A stretch of 64,000 bases of DNA from Toxotes chatareus. Taxonomy: Eukaryota > Chordata > Actinopteri > Toxotidae. Of this stretch, positions 11,101 through 25,065 are shown one piece after another; positions within the stretch are counted from its first letter, which is position 1, and every line of letters begins with the position of its first letter. The translations under genes and the position numbers were made by a program. The notes under the pieces were generated by a model, which worked only from the letters and a program-made list of their open reading frames with translations, was not told the origin of the DNA and did not search any database. The DNA lies in the NCBI GenBank assembly GCA_016801885.1, contig CM028898.1:2046001-2110000 (forward strand), read 5' to 3'.

Positions 11101-14100
11101 CTGCCTCAGCACTGTTATATTGGATTTGTCGTCTCACAACTGTTAAATACGAGAGGGTACGTTCCTGTCAAGTATTTCATTTTTTTTTTTTTTCCAGCCC
11201 ATTCCTATTTTCATAGAGCTGTCTTGTCTTTTGTTGCCCTTTCCTTATCCTCTCCATATGTACTGTCTGCAGTGCATCGAGAGCACAAAACTCCAGACAG
11301 AAAAAAGAAAATTTCTGAATTGAATTGGATTGAGACCATGCCCAGGATTTGGGTTGTGCTGCAATAACGCTCCCCCTCCTCTGTATGTTTTTTTTTTTTT
11401 TTTTTTCTTTCTTGAAAAAGTCATATGAGTTCAGTGAAAACTCTATTAGCTTGCGGAGTCTGATGCGCTTTTGTGTGTGGGAGCTAAGGATTCATATGGA
11501 AGTGAGATAGACACGCAGCAGCCAGGACTGAATAAGTGGCTTTGGAACTTTCAATATGCAAAAGTGGATTGCACATTAAAAGGTTTGCAGCATTTTTGCC
11601 CCCCCCCTCTCTCTCACTGGTTACTGAGGTGATGTTGTGTTAGGTTCTGCTGATCGTTTGTGCTCGTGTGTTTTCTGAAGCAGAAAAGAGCCAGCTGATG
11701 TGACACATGGAGAAAAAGGTTGTCAGGGATGTTGTTCATCAGGGTTTACATCTATCTCTGTTTCTTTGTGTTTATTTCTGTTTGACTGTTGGTGTGTATG
11801 CTGAGCTCCCCCCCACCCCACCCCCACCTGATCTTTTTACCTCTCCCTGAAAGCGCCCGTATCATCCCTTTCAAGCCATTCTGGTTGGCAGTTCAAGGTT
11901 GAATGTTGACACAGAAGCAGCAAGTGGAGTGAGAAGAGAGGAGGGAAAGAAACACAACCACTGGAGGCAGGCTGAGCGTGGCGTGGCCCACGCTTTCTAA
12001 AGCACTAACAGCGTTTAAGTAAACACAGAAATGTTGCTCCACCTGAATGGGATCTCCTCTGCTTCCCTTCTCCTCCTCGGCTCAGGGCTGAGGTTATGGT
12101 GGGTTTAGCAAGCAAACACAGCCATTGTGTCATGCAAGGATAAATAATGCTCCGTTTGGGATTGGTGTCACACTCAAGTGCTCTGATTGGATTCAACTGC
12201 CGCCTCCTGATAACAAGCGTACTTTATGCTGCATCCTTCAAATGTTATCTCTTCCCAGCTTAGGTAATTGATTTCATGGCTGTAGGTATGCCACAGAATA
12301 TCTGACATCTGGGTATTTAGAAGGATATTGATGTCCTGCTTTACATCCACTGACTTTTGCTGGAAACAGTAAAGCTTTTTCACAGTATGAGTAAATCATT
12401 TGTTTGGTGAAAAATCATATATTTAGTCAGGAGCAGTTCTGATCAATGCTTCGTTGTTGTAACCTCAAACTCGAATGTGAGCGAGACATTCATATTCCAA
12501 AAGCAGGGTGTGGAAAAATATACAGCTTTGAATATTTCTCACTTTGAGAGCTACAACTTCACCTACAGCACTAGAGCAAAAAATATACTGTATATTTTTT
12601 ACTAGGAGGAACAGATACTTTCCACACATTTCCCTCTTTGTCAGCAGATTCTTTTATGACGGAATAGGGCATCCAACCAGCATTCAGATGTTCAAATACA
12701 AAATGTCTTCGAGTCCTCAACATCTACAGTTTTCTCCTTCTCTGTGTCCCTTTCTCTTTCGTATTCCCCACTCCTCAGTGGCTCCTTAATGCTTGAAGTT
12801 CCTGTCACACAGTCTGCTCTTCAGAGGAACTATGGAAGTTATTACTTTTGCAAAAGGTGAAGGTCATCATTATGCAGAAGGCAGAATTGTTCAAGTATCA
12901 TGTATTATTCCAACTTTTCAACATTTAGTCCCTTTTTTTCATAAAGTTATCTCTTTGTTAACTGACGTAATGTGACAGTTTGAACTTACCTTGGTCCAGA
13001 CGTCTGAATCACCATCCACATCTCTTATATGTTCAGCAGCTCAGATAGGTATGGTGTTGTGTTTGTTGACAGGTCAATCTCCAGGCGCCACTTTGTCCTA
13101 CAAAGCCACTGTCATGTGACAGACAGAGGTGTGGGTACCTTTTTGGTAGCGTTCTTGCTAGCAGGGCTACATTATAACAACGGTCGCTGTAGGGATGAAG
13201 AATTGAGAGGTCGTCGTCGTCGTAGCTTGCTTGCTTACCCAGCCTCATGCATGGAAAAACAGAGACAGAAAAAACGGATGGACAAGCATGGATGAGATCG
13301 ACACAGCTGTACATGTTTTTATAAGTCAGTTCACAGAGGTAACTCTTAAATCTGTGCATTTCTTCAATCACTATGAAAAGCTTGAACTACTAGTAACCAA
13401 ACAAAAAAAATGACTCAGTCTGAATTTCAGGCCTGGTGCTGGCAGCTTGGTGACACAGTAGTGGGTTGTAGACACGATTAGTACACCACCATAATTAAAT
13501 GGGTGTGTACAGTATGTTGAGGAATATGCCATGAGAGCACAGCAGTGAATGCAGGGTGGCTGCCTGAACTTTGCTTCATGTTTGTTTCAAACTTTCACAG
13601 TTATAAATGCTGATGAACAACAAAGCATGCACATTATGGTTGGATGGTATTTTCCAGATTTGGCCAATTAGATTAAAGTGAGAAACATAAAAAAAAAAGT
13701 TTCTATATGTAGTGATGATGGTCATGGCTGCTGTGGTGCTGGTAATGATTTTCTTTGTGCGCAGATTGAACTTCCATGGCACATCATATTCAGCTGAGTC
13801 CAAATCAAGTGAGTACAGTCTCCTTGTTTATGATAATAGAACGTCACCGACAGTTCACACTCAGTAAAAGAGGATGCATGAGTTTTATTTCCTCTACTTC
13901 CTCTACATCTCTGAGAGCAAACACCTTTCGCAGTGACCCCAGGTTTTACTCATGGAGGAATAATGATAGCAGCTTAAGAAGATAACTTCTCAGTCAATAC
14001 AGTAAGTAAGTACTTCAAAACAAAAGCGTTGTTTTTATGCACTGGGTAATATACTTCAATTTGCTGAGAATACTTCATGACACTCTGACTTTAAGAATAA

Positions 14101-14859
14101 ATTCTGCAAGTGAAAGAGGAAAAAAAACACATTCTGAGAATTAGCATTTTATTCCTTTGGCCTGCAAGTCCTCGAAATCTAGTGTTATGATAATATACTA
14201 CCTGATGTGTTATGAATAATAAATAGGCAAATAGATGATGTGTTTCTTCATGGTGCCAGTAGTTTTGAATCAATTGTTGAATCAAAATGTTTCTGTATAA
14301 TGCCAAACAACTTTTGTCACCATTATTGATTCTTTTTTTTTTTGTGCAGATGTTGAACGTCATAGTTTTGCGTTTCTTTAAACTTTCATACACAATTTAA
14401 ACAGATTAATTGAACTTTTTCTGAACATTGTGAGCACACGTGACAATGACAGAGTGTTGGCACAATTGCTTTGAAGACAGCAATATAAGGAAACTTGACA
14501 GAGAAGCTTCCAGCTGGAAACTGTGGTGTCTTTATTCTTGTTTTCCAAAATATTCAGATCAAAGATAGTCATTCAGGAAACAGCTGGTCCTTAAAGGGCT
14601 TAAACACTTACAGTAAAATTACAAACATCTGGCTCTTATTGACAAGAAGTAGGACTGATACCAAACACATAAGAACTCTGCAGCACAAACATTGTGGCAT
14701 TATATTACTGTTTGGTTGCAATTCTCCTTTAAAGGAAGTAAACAACAGCATGGCAGAGGAGGTGGTGTGGGATCACAAGCAGGAGATGACAGAAGAGCTA
14801 TAAAGTTGGTAACCCGGCTCAGTAAAGTCACTTATACAGTAATATCTATCTAAAGTTTT

Positions 14860-15110
14860 CTCACTCTAGCTAACATTAGCTGCTATAAGCTACTGGTCTT
14901 ATGCTGCATTTACACAGTGTTGGTAGAATGGGACGAAGAGGAAAGCCTGTGGTTACTGCATCTTGGGAGTTTTCATGCCTTGTGGTCGCTTGGTGTAAAT
15001 TAGCCTAAATTAGCTACTTTTACAGCTTTAAGGGTTTGGAGCTTGTCAACAAGTGAAAGCAAGTACAAAGAAACTGTGCAGGGCTCCTTTTAAATTAGCC
15101 TTTTACATTA
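14860..15110 (+). repeat. TTAGCTAAC-rich dispersed repeat, copy 1
   Basis: Contains TCTAGCTAACATTAGCTGCT, AAGCTACTGGTCTTATGC and AAATTAGCCTAAATTAGCTA. Similar wording occurs at 19780-19900 (TAATGTTAGCTAACGCAAGC, AAGCTACTGGTCATACC) and 6268-6330 (AAATAGCCTAAATTAGCTTC). Probably one low-grade dispersed family. Confidence 0.35.
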
Positions 15111-18100
15111 ACCTCGCCTGTGTTAATAGTATTTTCATTCAGATGTTAATGCAAGTGATGGTGTCTTTGAGGCCGTTTGGTCAACTGCTTGTTTGCATTT
15201 CTGTAGTTCTTCCCACCAGATGACAGATATCTTTGCTCTCAAATATCCCCAATATCTCTGACTCGGAATCACCGCTCGGTTCTCGGCTTTTCTACAACTG
15301 GGTTGCTCATAATTATGATCTAAAAAAATATGATGTCAATGCAGAAATATCAAGTGGATCAAGAAAGACAGAAGCAAAACCTGTGAGTGTACTGTGAGCT
15401 GAGTGAGGGTGTGTTTTATCCTTATGTATTCATGGTTTTATTTGGAAGAGAAAGGCAGTGTTATTTCTTCTTGTGTCCTTGAATGTAGGAATGAAAAACA
15501 GAATATGGAAATCTGGTCGGCTTTGAAACATGTTGAACTGTCTGCAAACCTCCAGCACTGATGATATACTGCTCTCTTTGCTGAATTAGAAGAGGATTCA
15601 GCTGATAAGACCTCCGCTTTTTAGCAGCTCTAGTCATGTCCAGACAGCACTGCAAAATGACCTCCACCCTGACATCTCGACTGTGCTGCAGTCAGGTTAG
15701 AGGTTAGCTTAGCTTCATGTTCATTCCTGATTGGAGCTCCCACTTAGTCTTCCACTCCAATCATCAGTCTGGACAGGAGACACAAAGCGAATGTCTTTTC
15801 CTGTGTCCTGTTCTAACCTGAGGTGACTGGTGTGTGTGAGAGACAGAGAGACAGCATACATTTGGATGTTCGTGCATGCAGGAGCAATGAGCCTGTGAGT
15901 CCATACATATATTACCATCTCCTCCCCTACATTGGGCTGTTTTTTATTACTATTCATAATTCTGGTGATATTGACACAGTGATAAGCTGAATTGAGTTTA
16001 TGAGGCCTCTCCTCTGAGAGGGATACCAGCACGCACCTCTGGTTGAGTCAGCAGAATAACATCAAAACTAATCACAATTTAATGGATCTCCAAGTCCCAA
16101 GGTCACAGAGATGTGAATAAAGCATAGCCTGGAGCACACTTGGACAACCTCGTCCTCTCCGCGTCCAGACCACTTCCGATGAGCTCGAACACTGGGGTTG
16201 CATTTGCTCAAAATGGGCAGTGCTTGCCACGGGCTTTTCTTAAATATGTACTTTTTCAGCAGGCATTCCTTCAGTAATATCCGTTTACTGAGACTAGCTA
16301 TTCCCCAAGCTATTCTATTTAATTCCTTACTATAATTCAACACCACAGGCCTGAGAGGGCAAAGGCAAAGGGAGATGTATGAGATTGGAACTATGTGTGG
16401 ATCAAGATGTGTGTGTGTCCAGCATTTGCACAGAAAGCATCATCCTTAGTTCAGAGCTGATATACAGCACCTTATTACGGTAATTATGAGGTACGATATC
16501 ATGGTTAGCTGCCAAAATAAGAGGGGCCCCACTGCAGACCTCCTCCCGAAGACGCCAGGCTTGTGAGCCAGTGAAGAGTGCATAACGGTCCAAAAACATA
16601 CCTAAGGAGTTAGGTCCAGCTTAAAGGATAAGGCTGATATTACGCTACAATTTTCCTATTATTAACAAAAAGAAAAAAACCCTGAAAAGATAAAACTACG
16701 TTATTCAGTTTCTCAGTACTCTGTGACTTCTGCACCCTGTCTGGCCGTCAGCTCCAAGCTGTTTGTTCCTGCTAACAAATATATAATTATATATATAGTG
16801 GAATCATTTCTTGAAACGGCTCAGCACTGTAGTTTTCAGCAAACGCAACTCAGAGAAATGAAGAGTGCATTTGTTGGGGATTATTTTCTGTGGCACATTA
16901 ATACACATTTGGAGCTAAACTGAGTATTTCTGACTGCAGGACACTGTATGTGGGATTTAGTCAAAATAAGCTACAGTATGTGTGTTCACAGTAATGAAGG
17001 AACATGTCACCCAGCGCAGCCTTGTGGACTCGTGACAACACTTACAATCTTATTATTTTAATGCTGAAGTTACTCACTAAAGTTAGCCGAGCCATAATGT
17101 ACCATTCAAGGTTAGTTTGTTGCATTTATCACTGAAGTACAGATGCCACTGCCCTCTCATCCTGAGGCAAGTTAAGCATGTACAAGAGTGAGACAAAGAG
17201 ACAGACAGACGTTTGAGACAGACAGTTCTAATATTGATAGTGAAGTTGATGTGCTCATGATGTGCATCAGTTTGACACAGAAGTTTGTTTTAGGCACACA
17301 TGTAGACAATATGCTGAAGTAAAACACTGACATTAGTAACAAGAGCTTTCTGATTACAGTTTTATTCCATGACATATAATTCATTATGCATCTTTTTTTT
17401 TTTTTTTTTTCTAAATACATTTTTGCTTTATTGGGTAGAGCAGACAGAGCAGGGATGGAACGTTTGATTCTACAATACCTCTGAAGAAAGTGACTCACCC
17501 TTCCTCAGAATCCTCCGTCTCTGGCTCACACACCTCAATGGACTCAAACAAGCTGACAAAGACAACAGTAAACCATAATGTCCCTGTTGTGAAAGAGCTT
17601 TGTAAAAACCCCTGAATGTTGATTAGCATGTAGGGGACCTGCTTCTGACTTTAATGGCACTCCAGGATTAAAAGAGTCAAAGTTTTTAAGGCACGATGAT
17701 GTGCCTGTACATTCACAGGGTCTGAGCTAAAACAATCTGGAGCCGAAATCTTTGTTGCAGTTAACAGTGTGTCCTCTGGTGAGGGTAGGCCGTTCAAAGG
17801 TTATAGTCAAAGCTTTAGAGTGATGAGAGCTGTGACTGTTTGTCTCTCTTTTGTCTTACCTTCTGGGAATGAGCTTGAAATGTAAACAGAAAATCCTATA
17901 GAATCATATAGCTCCCCATCCCCTCATACATACAACACACTTTTTACTGTTGCTGATTGTGAAACTAAGAATCAATTCAAGGTGCAATGTGTAAGGAAGG
18001 GGGTCAAACTGTTTGGACAAGTGGTCAACATCCATAAAGAGACAGTCCATGAGTTATTCAATAATTCATCTTTTTCCCCTCTTTTGTGAATTTTCTATTC

Positions 18101-19739
18101 TTTCCCATGTTTTTAGCCAATTGTTGTTTTTTAGCCAGGCTTGCAGTGTAGCTCGAGGGTTGGCAACATGGAGACTATCCTCCCATAAAAACAACCATGT
18201 AAGTCGTTTGTGCAAGCAGCTTATTATGACACATATTTACGTTTTATTGTTCATCTACAATAAAACAACGACATCAATCTTTTCAGACAAAGACATGTTT
18301 ACACTGAAGTGACAAAAGCCTGTAGGCCATAGTAATTATGAATGGAACAAAGGAGGCAGCAAGGTAACAGTCATATTGCGACAAACTCGAGGAGGTTGGG
18401 ATGGATGGACGGATGGGTCGACAAAACATTTGACGTTAACACTGGAGACCACTGTTCATTTTCCTGTTTTCTATCAAACTAAAAAGTTCCTATTTTTAGT
18501 TTAGTGTGACACCAGTAGTTCGAGTTGGTTTATTCATTGGTTATTCAACTTCTCTCTCAAACTCTCTATTTTGAATTTGTCACACAACTGTTTCTGTCAC
18601 ATTTAGTGTTTACAAGCCAGTGCAGTGCCTTTGAGGAAAGACTGTTGAAAAGTGTGTCCATAATCCCCATTTGAAGTAATACATCCCGTCCCTCTCTATG
18701 ATGAGAGGCTTTTCCCCCTGCCTTCAAGCGTGGCCATTTGGAACAGCTTTAAACACTTTTGTCTTCATACATGAGTGGACAACACATTATGCAAACTAGT
18801 TAATTTCAAGTCTTTTTTTATTTTTCAAAGAAGGAACACAAAAAAATTGGTTTGTGTTGTCCTGAAGAAAAATATAAGCAATGTTTTTTTCCATAATAAG
18901 TCTAGAAATGTTGGGAGGGAACCTCAGGGCTTCAGGATCAGAGACAGTGAAGGATTGCAGCATTAGGTGTTTTGTAGTTGAGAAAGATGAATTTATTGAT
19001 GGTCAGAGCTGTGTTTCTCTCATTCAGTCAAGTTTTGCCTCAAGAAAAATACATTAACAAGATTATGGTGGTTACCTTGGTCAGGTCTAAAGTCAAAATA
19101 ACTGTATGCAGGGGCAATACTATCTCTTTTTTATATCCCTTTCTTTTGGCTTGCTCCTGTTGTGTTGTTTCATTTTTAAGTGATTTTACAGATCCTGCAC
19201 AGTGGGAGATTTTAGAGTAGCCCCCCTCCTGCTATTTTTGAATAATTTAAGTGTCTTTGCTCAGTACTATCACGCACAAGACAGTCTGCTTTGATATTGC
19301 GTGTGCAGTAGGGCCATCCTTCATGCACCTTCTCTGTCAAAGATAAAGCACGCCCAGTGGGCCCAGTGACACCAGCATCAAATGATTAATTAAGAAACAC
19401 ATCCTTCTGTGACAGACATTTCAGCTGTTTGCAAACTTAAATTGTTCAGTTAAGTAATGTGCAGTGAGTCCACGTCTTAGGATATGCAGTGCACTGGGAT
19501 GGATGTGGGTAATTTTTTATATTTTTTTTAGACCAGCTGTGATGATGCTACTTCCCGTTTTTCTTTTATTAACATTAACATTTTTATTTTAAACATTTAA
19601 TATCAGGCAGAGCTGTCCAGGAAAAACATGCATGGGGCTTTGAAGATGCATAATGAAGAACACCTAAGCATTTAAAGTCAGGCCATGTACTGTTTGCTGA
19701 ACTGTGGCCACAAGTGGCTGAAACGTCTGATTGTAGCAT

Positions 19740-19900
19740 AAATAGAATAGAGTTGTAAGTGTTAGCTATATAAGAATACCTAGCTAAAGTTTGCTAATGT
19801 TAGCTAACGCAAGCTACTGGTCATACCAGAACAGGCGAGGCTGCAGGAGCAAAGCCACTGAGTAAGGTTCATTTGTATCACTTGTTAATTAAAACAGGCT
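19740..19900 (+). repeat. TTAGCTAAC-rich dispersed repeat, copy 2
   Basis: Shares the TTAGCTAAC and AAGCTACTGGTC blocks with 14860-15110 in the same orientation, followed by an unrelated flank. Confidence 0.3.
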
Positions 19901-21254
19901 ACAGCCATGTTAGCAGCTCTGTAAGGCTGTACTTAGGCACAGAGCTAAATCTTAAATGACCCAACTGACTAACTGTCATTGCCATCCCCAGAGCCATGCC
20001 GCTTGCATGGCTAAAAACTGCATCAATGGCACATTTAAATATTATAACAGTGCTTTAAATCACTTTAAAAATCTCAGTATGCTTCAGATGAATTGGTTGG
20101 AGGGATTGGGGGGATGAGATGTGATGAATTGTATGATTGCACACATTTTTGCACATTTTGTCTCTTTTAGTACAGTAAATTGAGCACACAAAATGATGAG
20201 ACCCCACCTACTTCTACACCTCAGCACATCTGGCCAGTCGCTATGTGAAGGGGGTGTAATTATTGTATTGTCCTTTTTTGAAAAGGCAACCTCCTGACCC
20301 AAAAAGAGAGTTTCAGACGCAGTTATTGATCCAACAAGTGCTTCATTTGAAGCAAACAGGCTTTTACTAAGTTGATAGAATCATGAAAGCAAAATCAGGC
20401 ATAGCTTAATAATTCAGTAGAAACGATCCTAGTGTGAGAATGCCTCAAAATTTCTATTTGAATCACTGGTTGCACTCTCAGCACTTTACAGAGACCACTA
20501 CAGGAGAATTTTAATTTGCACTCGTTGATAATTGGAGTGCCTTCTTCAACTGAAGGAAAATAGACAAACCAAATGAATCAATCTTACAATCAGAACTGTG
20601 AAGTCTAGAAGAAGTAAAAATGACAGGTGAGCAGCTGCAGGAAAATCTCTTGCATGGTTAAAAGAGCAAAAAGAAAACAAAACAAAAAAGCAGAAGTGTG
20701 TAACAAAGGTGGTCAGACCTTTTATCTACCTTCTCTAACAACTAAAAACACACACTCACACACTCCTCCAGTCCTATCTAACCTCATCCCAACCATCCCT
20801 CCAACAGACCCTGAAATAATTCATCAGGGCATCCGTCTCAGAGACCAGATCCACAAACAGCTGCACAGCCAGGCGCCAATCATCTGGGAAATTGATCCTC
20901 CCAAAGACTAACATCCACAAGGCGAGTTTTGGTAGGCTTGTTTGGAGGCAATGTTTCATTCAGTAAGTACAAACACAGAACTGATCAGACTTGTGTTTTT
21001 AAATGTATGGACTCACTTATCAATGGTTTTGTCAATAATAAATAAAACAGAATAATTTCCCTGGCGTATACGTTTCAAAACGTTTTAGCAGTAAAACTAT
21101 AACCAGGGGTCAGTTTACAGTGAACAGACTCTGAGGTGCCAGTTTTTAAGGACAAATTGTAGTCATATTTTTTCACACCAATACGATGTCTCGCTGCACT
21201 AAACTTTAATGCTCTCTGAACGCGGTTTCAGCGATATAAGTACTCCTAACACCT

Positions 21255-21680
21255 GACTAAAATAGGAAAGGTAAAGAGAGTCACAGCAGGGTGACCAGAA
21301 ACACAGAGGATAGGCCCAAATACAGACGCTGAAGCAGAGCTAATGCATTTTAGTGGTTTAAGAAGCACAAAGAGGACCAAAAGACTTACAGGAACATGAG
21401 GCTGGCAGGGGTCTGAAACACTGAAGGCGGTCCAGAACAGGCAAACTGATCCAACTATGCACGGGCAGGAATCCAAAGTCCAAAGAACAGGGAAAAAGTC
21501 CAAACACAGGGAACGCAGACAGAAACAGGGAAGCATAGATTTATATGCACACAGGAACAGAACTTAATGTTTTGGCAAGTGAAAGCGGGGAAGACAAGGT
21601 TATATATGCACACAGAGTAATGAAATAACGAGACATGGGGAGTCACACAGAGGGAAGATCAAGACAAAGAGGTAATATAG
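21255..21680 (+). repeat. Purine-rich fish repeat fragment
   Basis: A stretch rich in AACAGG, AAAGTCCAAA and ACACAGGGAACGCAGACAGA motifs with no coding frame. The style matches the GA-rich ends of a known fish element family. The segment at 20315-20420 (ATTGATCCAACAAGTGCTTC, GCTTTTACTAAGTTGA) may be the other end of the same insertion. Boundaries and class are uncertain. Confidence 0.35.
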
Positions 21681-22677
21681 TGGAAATAAAAGTCCTCCAA
21701 AGTCCTTTTTTCAGTGCACTGATGATGGAGTTTGAAGCTATTTTACACTCATTCTTTCCAAATTCTTTCTCAGCACTGCCTACCAGCACTAATGGGCTAT
21801 CAAGTTAAGTTATCACTCTTGATTCCTAATTCCCTCTGTTTTATTATTATTATATGTTATCATAATTCCATCAGTACAGCAACAGAGTAATGTCATACCA
21901 CTATTTAATCTGAGTTTTCTTTTTTAATGAAAATCCTGTTTTCATTCACACGTTTCCATTATGCCAATTTATTTTTCAATCACTGTTAAATTAGTGCCAG
22001 TAAAACTCAACTGTTCCTGCACAGATGTTTCACATTAAAAGCCTTCCAGCACATCAAAGAGTGTAATCCATTCCTTTTCATGGTAGGCCTTTAATGTGAA
22101 ATGTCTTTCATGTTAAATGGATTGTATACACTGATGTCTACCACAGGATTTGGTCTCTGATAAAACATGTCAGATTATATTAGAGTGCAAGTTATTTCAC
22201 ACCTTCAGTGTTTTTTACCCAGCCTTTACTAGAACCAGTCTGTACACCAACTTGTAATGTGAAAAACATTTTAAATTAAATCAGTGTAGATATTTCCAGT
22301 CTTCATGCTACTGGCATCATAAAGACCAGAAGCATCATGTGACACCAAGTCTGATTTGGTGGGGATATCTGCTGCTTTGTTGCCCAAAACTGGAAGAAGG
22401 TCACTGTATTGTACTGAGCTAAAGTTTAAAACCGCATATTTTTATGTTATAGTGACTGAGACCTCTATCGGCTGTAGGAATTATGATGGGAGCAAATTAG
22501 GACGTCTGGTGATGTTGTTGTAGAGGTGCAAAAACTATCAAGACATATGTTTTAACAGATGCACTCTCTAAAAAAATGCACTGGAATATGAAACTTTAAC
22601 ACATAAGCACCAAGACACCAAACCTAATCGCTGTTTCTCTTCTACAGTATAATATTTTAATATTGTAATGTCTTTTG

Positions 22678-22679
22678 GC

Positions 22680-22724
<45 letters not shown>
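22678..22724 (+). repeat. GT dinucleotide microsatellite
   Basis: About 23 GT units with one GTTT interruption near the left end. Confidence 0.95.
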
Positions 22725-22729
<5 letters not shown>

Positions 22730-23759
22730 AGTGGTAAAAAAATTCACTTTTATTTTGCATCTCAAGCAGCTAATTTGTGCAAAGCTGCTTCCCTGTGGCT
22801 GCATACCTTTAATGTTCAGACTAATGTTTCTTGATGGAATGAGTCCTCACTGCAGGACCTGGCACTTTAGGAGAGACCTGACATTTGAAGATATTTTACC
22901 TCATCAGGCACAATGTGAAGAAAATGAAAATTATAACCTAAAAAAAAAAAAAAAAAAAGAGCATGCAGGCAGACAGATCTGGAAGTGCTTCAGAGACAGT
23001 CGAGAGATAGGTCATTAGTAGTGATCACAATCGGATATGACTTCACCTGTAATGGTGATATATAGTGTACACAAAACCCACGTGGTGGCTGTCCCGTCAA
23101 GCAGCATCAAATCAGTGGGCGCTAATTACAAAACTAATCAATATACATCGAGTTCAAAAATGCTTAGTGGCATTTCGCTGGTGCCATTTAGTCATTCCCC
23201 TGCAGTTAACAGTCCCTACGACAAGATAAATGGAGCTATTCAGAATAATGAGTGCCACAAGTACGTAGGTCAAAAGCTCTTTTTAGTATTAAATTAGAGT
23301 AAGGGTATTGAGTCATGGGTATTAAGTCAATTGAAGGGTGAAATTTGAACACAGCATGAAGCAGTGGAATTTAGGACAGCTCAGCAGTAATTGGACTAGA
23401 TGCTTTAGCTCATAACCTCTTTTTTTCTGTGCACAGGGGGAATGAGAACAATTTGCTATGTAAATGTTCTGCCTGATACAGCCTGCTGAGAAAGTGGTCA
23501 TACTGTGGATAGAAAGGATGAGACCGGGGAAAGTTTTGAACGTTCTGATTGATCCCTCAAGACACTTCTTTGTACTGTAACCTGCTGTCATGGTGATGGT
23601 AATTCAGGAGATGTAACCCCACACAGGCTCACTGTTAGAACTATTATGGTTAAAAGAAAATTTTTCTTTCAAAGAGTCAGATCAGTGGATTGATGATTAA
23701 GACAGTTAACCTCATGGTGCAAATTAATGAGCATTGGATTTGTTAGTATATGTGTTTTT

Positions 23760-23905
23760 GACAGAGCCGCCAGTTTTAATACTAAGCTAGGCTAACCACA
23801 GCCTGACTCCAGCTTTGTGCTCAGCACACAGACTAGATACTGATCCATCTTCTCCTCACACTCTCAGTGAGGTGAATAAGCTTACTTTACAAAATGCTGA
23901 ACTAT
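23760..23905 (+). repeat. Common fish repeat ending in a GAACTATTCCTTT block
   Basis: Contains CTAAGCTAGGCTAACCACAG, the block around GATCCATCTTCTCCTCACAC, then GTGAATAAGC and a final CTGAACTATTCCTTT. This order is the one I know from a repeat found widely in fish introns and intergenic DNA. A second copy is at 61375-61635. Confidence 0.6.
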
Positions 23906-24509
23906 TCCTTTTATGTAATTTGTGTTAAAATCTGTGACGGGAGTTGTGGAACCTGCGTTGTGTGTGCTGTGCTGTGTTCTTCTTTCCCATGCTCTCTTCT
24001 CCCACCCCCGTTTAAAAAAAAAACATCAGAAACATCAAAAACCTTGAATGAAGGTGAGTAGGACTTGGGTGAAATGCTTAGAAACACATTCTCTGACACT
24101 TTCTTCAAGCTAAAGTTGCAGAGACTGGAATCAGGTCAGTTTTTTTTTTTCCCCGACTCCCCCTCATCGCCTACGTCTCTAACCCAGCAGGATGACAGGT
24201 TACCAAACTCTGTCCAATTAGCAAGATACTTGTGAGTCCACATACAGTAAGTTTTCTGGTTCACTTGTCTTTGAGACATGTGAACCTAAAAGCATCAAAA
24301 TGCAACAGAGTAAATTATTTACATTTTTCTTCAGATCTTAACTGACAGACTGTAGATATCATTTCTAAAAAGCAACTAAAACTGGATTGTATTTGTCTGA
24401 TAGCAGCTGTTTTTAAAATTTACCTGCTGGTCATGCTGTGTGCCATACATGACGTTCAAAGTGATTTTTAAAAAATTTGATTCAATTCAGATCATTTAAT
24501 GTATATTAA

Positions 24510-25065
24510 GGCTGCAACTAATGATTATTTCTGTTATATATTATCGATTCATTAGTTAATTAGTTATCAACTATTTAAAAAAACACTGAGAAATGCCCAT
24601 CGTGGTTTCCTGGAGCCACAGTGAGATCTTCAAACGCAGGGCTCAACAGTGCGAGCGTTTCACTCACATTTGCGACTAAAAATGTGTGTGTACAAATGTA
24701 TTTAGGAGCATGTGTGCAACTAGAAAGTATTGCCACTAGTACAAAAGATGACATACCTACTGCGCTGATCCAGAGTAGTCTGCTGGGGGAAAAAAAAACC
24801 TCACGCTAGCCACTCACTCAGTGCAGAGTTAAGAGTGAATACACAGTGAGCTAGCGAGAAAGCTAAAAGTAGCTAGCAATATATGCAAAGTATGAAGCCT
24901 GTTAGTCGTTATTTCTAATTATTTTGACTGGAGACAGTTGATGCTGAGGAGACGAGGGAAGAGATGGAGCCCCTGGTTCCAACAGTGGCTCAAACAATCA
25001 GCTATCAAAACAGTGGCTGATCAATTGTCTGTTGATTGACTTATTGAGAATTGATTGTTTCAGCC
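24510..25065. mobile_element. hAT-like MITE with GGCTGCAACTAATGATT end
   Basis: The left end reads GGCTGCAACTAATGATTATT and the right end, reverse-complemented, GGCTGAAACAATCAATTCTC. These are the known ends of a very common fish repeat (GGCTGCAACTAACGATTATT type). Only the two outer parts look like that family. The middle (about 24640-24900, with GCGAGCGTTTCACTCACATT) looks like a second fish repeat nested in it. There is no transposase frame. Confidence 0.65.

Larger units (their letters stand above)
8176..23759. other. Gene desert with weak repeats
   Basis: Open frames here are short, lack splice logic and show no recognised protein wording. Low-complexity patches occur (T runs near 11185 and 11390, C-rich 11600 and 11810). 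The part at 20735-20905 reads well as protein on the plus strand (PTIPPTDPEIIHQGIRL) but has no partner exon and no known match. Confidence 0.5.

Noticed and set aside
13029..13371. Overlapping frames on both strands with Arg/Asp runs
   Set aside because: Caused by a short GTC repeat; no splice or family support.
16068..16346. 92-codon minus-strand frame
   Set aside because: Isolated, no exon context and no recognised motif.
20627..20911. Plus-strand frame with PTIPPTDPEIIHQGIRL
   Set aside because: Reads like protein, but its first half is low-complexity, there are no partner exons, and no family is recognised.
22668..23018. 116-codon frame starting in the GT run
   Set aside because: The first third is the GT repeat read as Val/Cys; the rest includes an A run read as Lys.
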